Shown one piece after another: positions 32,099-32,477 of a stretch of 32,477 nt of DNA. Both the position numbers and the translations under genes were made by a program. Every line of letters begins with the position of its first letter. Within the stretch, counting starts at the first letter, position 1. Origin of the DNA: Rhodospirillales bacterium (GTDB taxonomy: Bacteria; Pseudomonadota; Alphaproteobacteria; Kiloniellales; JAKSDN01); NCBI GenBank assembly GCA_029859805.1, contig JAOUCL010000017.1, positions 1 through 32,477 of the forward strand, written 5' to 3'. The notes below the pieces were generated by a model. The model was not told the DNA's origin. It searched no databases and worked only from the letters and a program-made list of their open reading frames with translations.

Positions 32099-32477
32099 CC
32101 CAGGGCTCGGCCCGGGCGGCGGCGGACCATTCCTGCAGCGCCGGCCAGGCCAGAACCGCGTCCCGGTAGGCGGCCGCCGGCCCCTCGAGGGCCACGTCAT
32201 AGGTCGCAAAGCGCGTCGCCACCGGCGCGAAGGCCGCATCGGCCAGTGTGAATCCGCCGAACAGGAAGTCGCCGCCCCGCCCGAAGCGCGCCCGGCAGTC
32301 CTGCCAGATGGCAACGATGCGGGCGACGTCCTCGGCAACGCCGGGACCCCGGCCCAGTCCCGGATGGCGGCCGCGCAGGTCCATGGGCATGTGGGTCCGC
32401 AGGGCGGCGAAGCCGGCGTGCATCTCGGCGGTGACCGCGCGGGCGACCGCCCGGGCCGCCTCGTCCTCCGGCCAGAG
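32052..32477 (-). CDS. Glutathione S-transferase family protein, C-terminal part (5' end outside window)
   Basis: The frame is open to the right edge; 141 residues are visible, starting LWPEDEAARAVARAVTAEMH. The first Met in the window is internal, because LWPED and the AxAxTAEMHAGFAALR stretch are typical of the GST C-terminal helical domain, with MPMDLRG, the N-capping region FTLADAAFAPVATRFATY (family S/T-x-x-D box) and an ALQEWSAAARAEPWVIEF ending. The thioredoxin-like N-terminal half lies beyond. It overlaps the TAXI gene tail to tail by 47 nt. Substrate unknown. Confidence 0.85.
   Translation of the reverse strand, partial: LWPEDEAARAVARAVTAEMHAGFAALRTHMPMDLRGRHPGLGRGPGVAEDVARIVAIWQDCRARFGRGGDFLFGGFTLADAAFAPVATRFATYDVALEGPAAAYRDAVLAWPALQEWSAAARAEPWVIEFPERQAPGPARR

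Overview
The window is about 32.5 kb of GC-rich chromosome, with strong G/C preference at third codon positions. It most likely comes from an alphaproteobacterium, perhaps of the Rhodospirillales/Kiloniellales type. The grounds for this are a CtrA-like receiver domain, ApaG, a single-chain pyruvate carboxylase, a TAXI-type binding protein, a non-pyrrolysine MttB-family methyltransferase with its corrinoid protein, and a tRNA-Gly(CCC) with an encoded CCA. This placement is inference; no rRNA or marker gene is present. I see no phage, IS element, CRISPR array or conjugation gene. The layout is ordinary chromosomal: short operons on both strands.

Layout. 1-1.05 kb: 3' part of a CobW-type metallochaperone GTPase whose end runs into an out-of-frame EF-hand remnant. 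1.15-5.3 kb: two-gene RND efflux operon (lipoprotein adaptor and pump). 5.4-7.8 kb, minus: large MscS-family channel. 7.8-8.3 kb: intergenic region with an AT-rich island and a 35-codon Flp-pilin-like ORF. 8.3-11.8 kb, minus: pyruvate carboxylase, divergent from an aromatic-amino-acid-decarboxylase-like PLP enzyme (12.0-13.4 kb). 13.5-15.4 kb: two exported proteins, a BNR beta-propeller fused to cytochrome c and a Sel1-repeat protein. 15.5-17.6 kb: MttB-family methyltransferase and corrinoid protein, convergent with a BASS-family transporter (17.6-18.5 kb). 18.5-19.3 kb: strong hairpin, small ORF, tRNA-Gly and a regulatory region. 19.3-20.0 kb: CtrA-type receiver joined to a PilZ domain. 20.1-24.0 kb: apaG, folE, trkH, argE, all plus strand. 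24.0-26.4 kb: 40-aa membrane peptide and an acetolactate-synthase-like TPP enzyme (minus), then a small hypothetical gene. 26.4-27.5 kb: stub of a glycosyltransferase-like ORF overlapping a DUF547 gene. 27.5-30.8 kb, minus: AMP-dependent acyl-CoA synthetase followed by an SLC13-type carrier with TrkA-C domains. 31.0-32.1 kb: TAXI solute-binding protein, overlapping tail to tail with a GST that leaves the window.

Functional links visible from order: adaptor plus pump export; methyltransferase plus corrinoid protein as a methyl-transfer pair; acyl-CoA synthetase plus SLC13 carrier as a possible uptake/activation pair for an organic acid. Much of the rest is housekeeping. The least ordinary items are the receiver-PilZ protein, the propeller-cytochrome fusion, the EF-hand remnant behind CobW, the minimal Flp-like ORF and the glycosyltransferase stub coupled to DUF547. 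I did not find a clear multi-gene novel system.
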